DNA of 8,675 nucleotides from an uncultured Lachnospiraceae bacterium. Its GTDB lineage: Bacteria; Bacillota; Clostridia; Lachnospirales; Lachnospiraceae. Position 1 is the first letter of the stretch, and each line of letters opens with the position of its first letter. Below are positions 7,376-8,675 of this stretch, one piece after another. The stretch spans positions 1 through 8,675 of the forward strand of contig CALYVE010000059.1 of NCBI GenBank assembly GCA_945492935.1, written 5' to 3'. The notes under the pieces were generated by a model, which saw only the letters and a program-made list of their open reading frames with translations, made no database searches and was not told the DNA's origin. The translations under genes and the position numbers were made by a program.

Positions 7376-7771
7376 ATGATGAATTTCTTTAACAAATTCA
7401 AATGGAATAATAAAGGCTCAACAATGGTTGAGGTGTTAGTTGGCTTTACCATTCTTGTTTTGGTTGTTGTTGAATGTATGGTTCATATTGTCGGAATGTC
7501 AAATGAGATGGTAAAAAACAGCAAGGATTTGGTAAATGACATCCATACATTAAACGAACAAATGTATACGAAGGATGTCCTTTCAACAAATAACACAGAT
7601 TTTACAGAAGGGTATACAAAGCTGGATGGTGTAACGATTACGCTAAATGTAAAGGAAGATAAGAATCGTAACATTAAAGCGTCTTCACTTATAATGAAGA
7701 ATGCTGTTATTGACTGTTACGAATGTGTCGAGGCAGATTTGAAGCAATTACGGTTTCGGTATGAGGAATAA
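7376..7771 (+). CDS. Type IV prepilin-like protein, GspI-like minor pilin
   Basis: A 131-residue protein (130 if the ATG at 7379 is used). The basic leader ends N-N-K-G14, followed by S-T-M-V-E19, so Glu is at mature position 5. A hydrophobic helix then runs to about residue 40. This is the class III signal of type IV pilins and type II secretion pseudopilins, processed and N-methylated by a prepilin peptidase. The small size and the V-E-V-L-V-G-F-T-I-L-V-L segment resemble GspI and other short minor pilins. The remaining about 90 residues are polar, with a predicted beta region around T-I-T-L-N-V, and carry a Cys114-Tyr-Glu-Cys117 pair near the C-terminus. Position between a Glu5-less pilin and a longer pilin fits a K-I-J-type trio, but GspI orthology is an inference from length, order and motif only. 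Confidence 0.8.
   Translation: MMNFFNKFKWNNKGSTMVEVLVGFTILVLVVVECMVHIVGMSNEMVKNSKDLVNDIHTLNEQMYTKDVLSTNNTDFTEGYTKLDGVTITLNVKEDKNRNIKASSLIMKNAVIDCYECVEADLKQLRFRYEE
7763..7766 (+). promoter_or_regulatory. RBS inside the upstream gene for the GspJ-like prepilin
   Basis: GAGG lies within the last codons of the preceding gene, seven bases before the ATG at 7774. That ATG comes only two bases after the upstream TAA. The arrangement indicates translational coupling. Confidence 0.6.
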
Positions 7772-7773
7772 CT

Positions 7774-8421
7774 ATGGTAGAAAATAAGACAAGCGAAAAC
7801 AGAATAAAGAACCGCGGAACAACGCTTGTTGAAATGATTACAACCTTTGCTTTGATTAGTTTGTTTATGGTTGCTGCCACAAAGGTTATTTCAAATGTTG
7901 TGAGTGTCTATTATAGTGCAAAAAGCATTTCAACCACTCTGCAGGTTTCAGATATTATTGCAACGAAAATCAAAGGAGAGATAGAAGGTGCAATGACTAC
8001 AAATCTGATTCGTAAAAATGCAGAAGGCACGGAAACAGTACTTGATTATGCGATAATTATCGGCAAGGATTCGGCAGGAAATGAAAATGGCAGAATAGAA
8101 TTTTATAATCATACGGGTACGCAGGTATATATTGAAGCAAAGGACGGATACTTCGTGATGCATTATTATGCAGTAAAGGATGCTGACGAAGGACATGAAA
8201 TTGCAGCAGAAGACTGGATGTTTGATTCGAAAGCATATATGGGATATCATATCGAGGAATTAAAGTTTGAACAGGTTCTTGGAAATTATAATCCCAATAT
8301 AATAAAGATGACCTGTACATTATCAAGCGCGAAATATGGTGATTATACGAATGTTTCGTACATCGAATGCTTTAATTTTTCAGATGCTGATATGAGTAAA
8401 ATAACAGTTTGTAATGACTAA
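7774..8421 (+). CDS. Type IV prepilin-like protein, GspJ-like minor pilin
   Basis: A 215-residue protein. A 15-residue charged leader ends N-R-G15, followed by T-T-L-V-E20, which puts Glu at mature position 5. The hydrophobic helix (about 16-40) is followed by an amphipathic region with S-V-Y-Y-S-A-K-S, typical of the exposed half of a pilin alpha-1 helix. The remaining 150 residues would form the globular beta domain. The T-T-L-V-E-M-I-T-T-F-A-L pattern and the length of about 200 residues recall GspJ/PilW-type minor pilins. The gene starts two bases after the GspI-like gene, and its stop overlaps the next gene's ribosome binding site. It is expected in the cytoplasmic membrane before assembly into a pilus or pseudopilus. 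The prepilin call is strong; the GspJ-type role is inferred from order and size. Confidence 0.8.
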   Translation: MVENKTSENRIKNRGTTLVEMITTFALISLFMVAATKVISNVVSVYYSAKSISTTLQVSDIIATKIKGEIEGAMTTNLIRKNAEGTETVLDYAIIIGKDSAGNENGRIEFYNHTGTQVYIEAKDGYFVMHYYAVKDADEGHEIAAEDWMFDSKAYMGYHIEELKFEQVLGNYNPNIIKMTCTLSSAKYGDYTNVSYIECFNFSDADMSKITVCND

Positions 8422-8427
8422 AAGGAG
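8421..8427 (+). promoter_or_regulatory. RBS of the 3'-truncated membrane protein gene
   Basis: AAAGGAG begins on the last base of the preceding TAA and sits eight bases before the ATG at 8436. It supports a real gene start that would otherwise be missed because the gene runs out of the window. Confidence 0.85.
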
Positions 8428-8435
8428 AAAAAATT

Positions 8436-8675
8436 ATGAGAAGCGCGTTGCGGAATTTTTTCAAATCCAACAAATTTAAAATACTGATTCTGGTATTATT
8501 CATATTACTGCTTAGCATTCCGGTTATGAAGTTTGTACGATTGAAAACAGAAATGCGTCTTGCGTTCCGGGAGGCGAAGAATGTAAAGATTGCTCTTCAA
8601 ATGTTTGATATCGATGCTTATGCGAACAATAATACTATTTTTGACAATTCTCGCAAGGATGGATTGAAGGAAGGA
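8436..8675 (+). CDS. Membrane-anchored, possibly pilin-like protein (3' partial)
   Basis: The first 80 codons of a gene that continues past the window; not recognised with certainty. The N-terminus is short and basic (R2, R6, K10, K13, K15). One hydrophobic segment follows at about residues 14-34 (I-L-I-L-V-L-F-I-L-L-L), so the protein is probably anchored by its N-terminus with the rest outside. There is no Gly-x-x-x-x-Glu prepilin cleavage signal. The stretch after the membrane segment, with R-L-A-F-R-E-A-K-N-V around residues 41-50 and then I-A-L-Q-M-F-D, resembles the exposed half of a pilin alpha-1 helix. A clear Shine-Dalgarno and a gap of 14 bases place it in the same operon as the prepilins. 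It could be an uncleaved pilin-like subunit or an assembly-platform protein. Confidence 0.7.
   Translation, partial: MRSALRNFFKSNKFKILILVLFILLLSIPVMKFVRLKTEMRLAFREAKNVKIALQMFDIDAYANNNTIFDNSRKDGLKEG

Noticed and set aside
468..8326. Antisense and out-of-frame ORFs of 63-140 codons
   Set aside because: They lie inside the long real genes, have biased, implausible compositions caused by the sense repeats, and show no recognisable domains or convincing ribosome binding sites.

Overview
The window looks like a piece of a low-GC Gram-positive chromosome, most likely from an anaerobic Clostridia member, perhaps Lachnospiraceae. The basis is an AT-rich base composition, strong AGGAGG-type ribosome binding sites, tightly packed co-directional genes, and a giant GLUG-repeat surface protein beside type IV prepilin-like genes. 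The taxonomic placement is an inference from style and not from a marker gene.

Layout: five genes, all on the + strand, with gaps of only 2 to 18 bases, so this reads as one transcription unit entered and left in mid-operon. Bases 1-6670 are the 3' part of a giant extracellular protein (at least 2222 residues here, N-terminus outside the window). It has two long blocks of GLUG-type beta repeats separated by two beta-sandwich domains that resemble family 2 carbohydrate-binding modules. A tail of Fn3-like modules follows, with an acidic 10-residue tandem repeat near its end. Next come three small proteins with prepilin-peptidase-type N-termini: 6689-7366 (no Glu at mature position 5, GspK/PilX-like), 7376-7771 (GspI-like) and 7774-8421 (GspJ-like). 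A fifth gene starts at 8436 and runs off the end; it encodes a membrane-anchored protein with a pilin-like region after its membrane segment.

Working model (inference): the three minor pilins form a K-I-J-type initiation/tip complex of a type IV pilus or pseudopilus. The giant repeat protein, which has no C-terminal wall anchor, could be the adhesin or glycan-binding component displayed by or secreted through that machine. This would be a Gram-positive analogue of minor-pilin/PilY1-type tip assemblies. There is no intergenic stretch over 300 bases, and no RNA gene, mobile element, CRISPR array, promoter or terminator could be supported.
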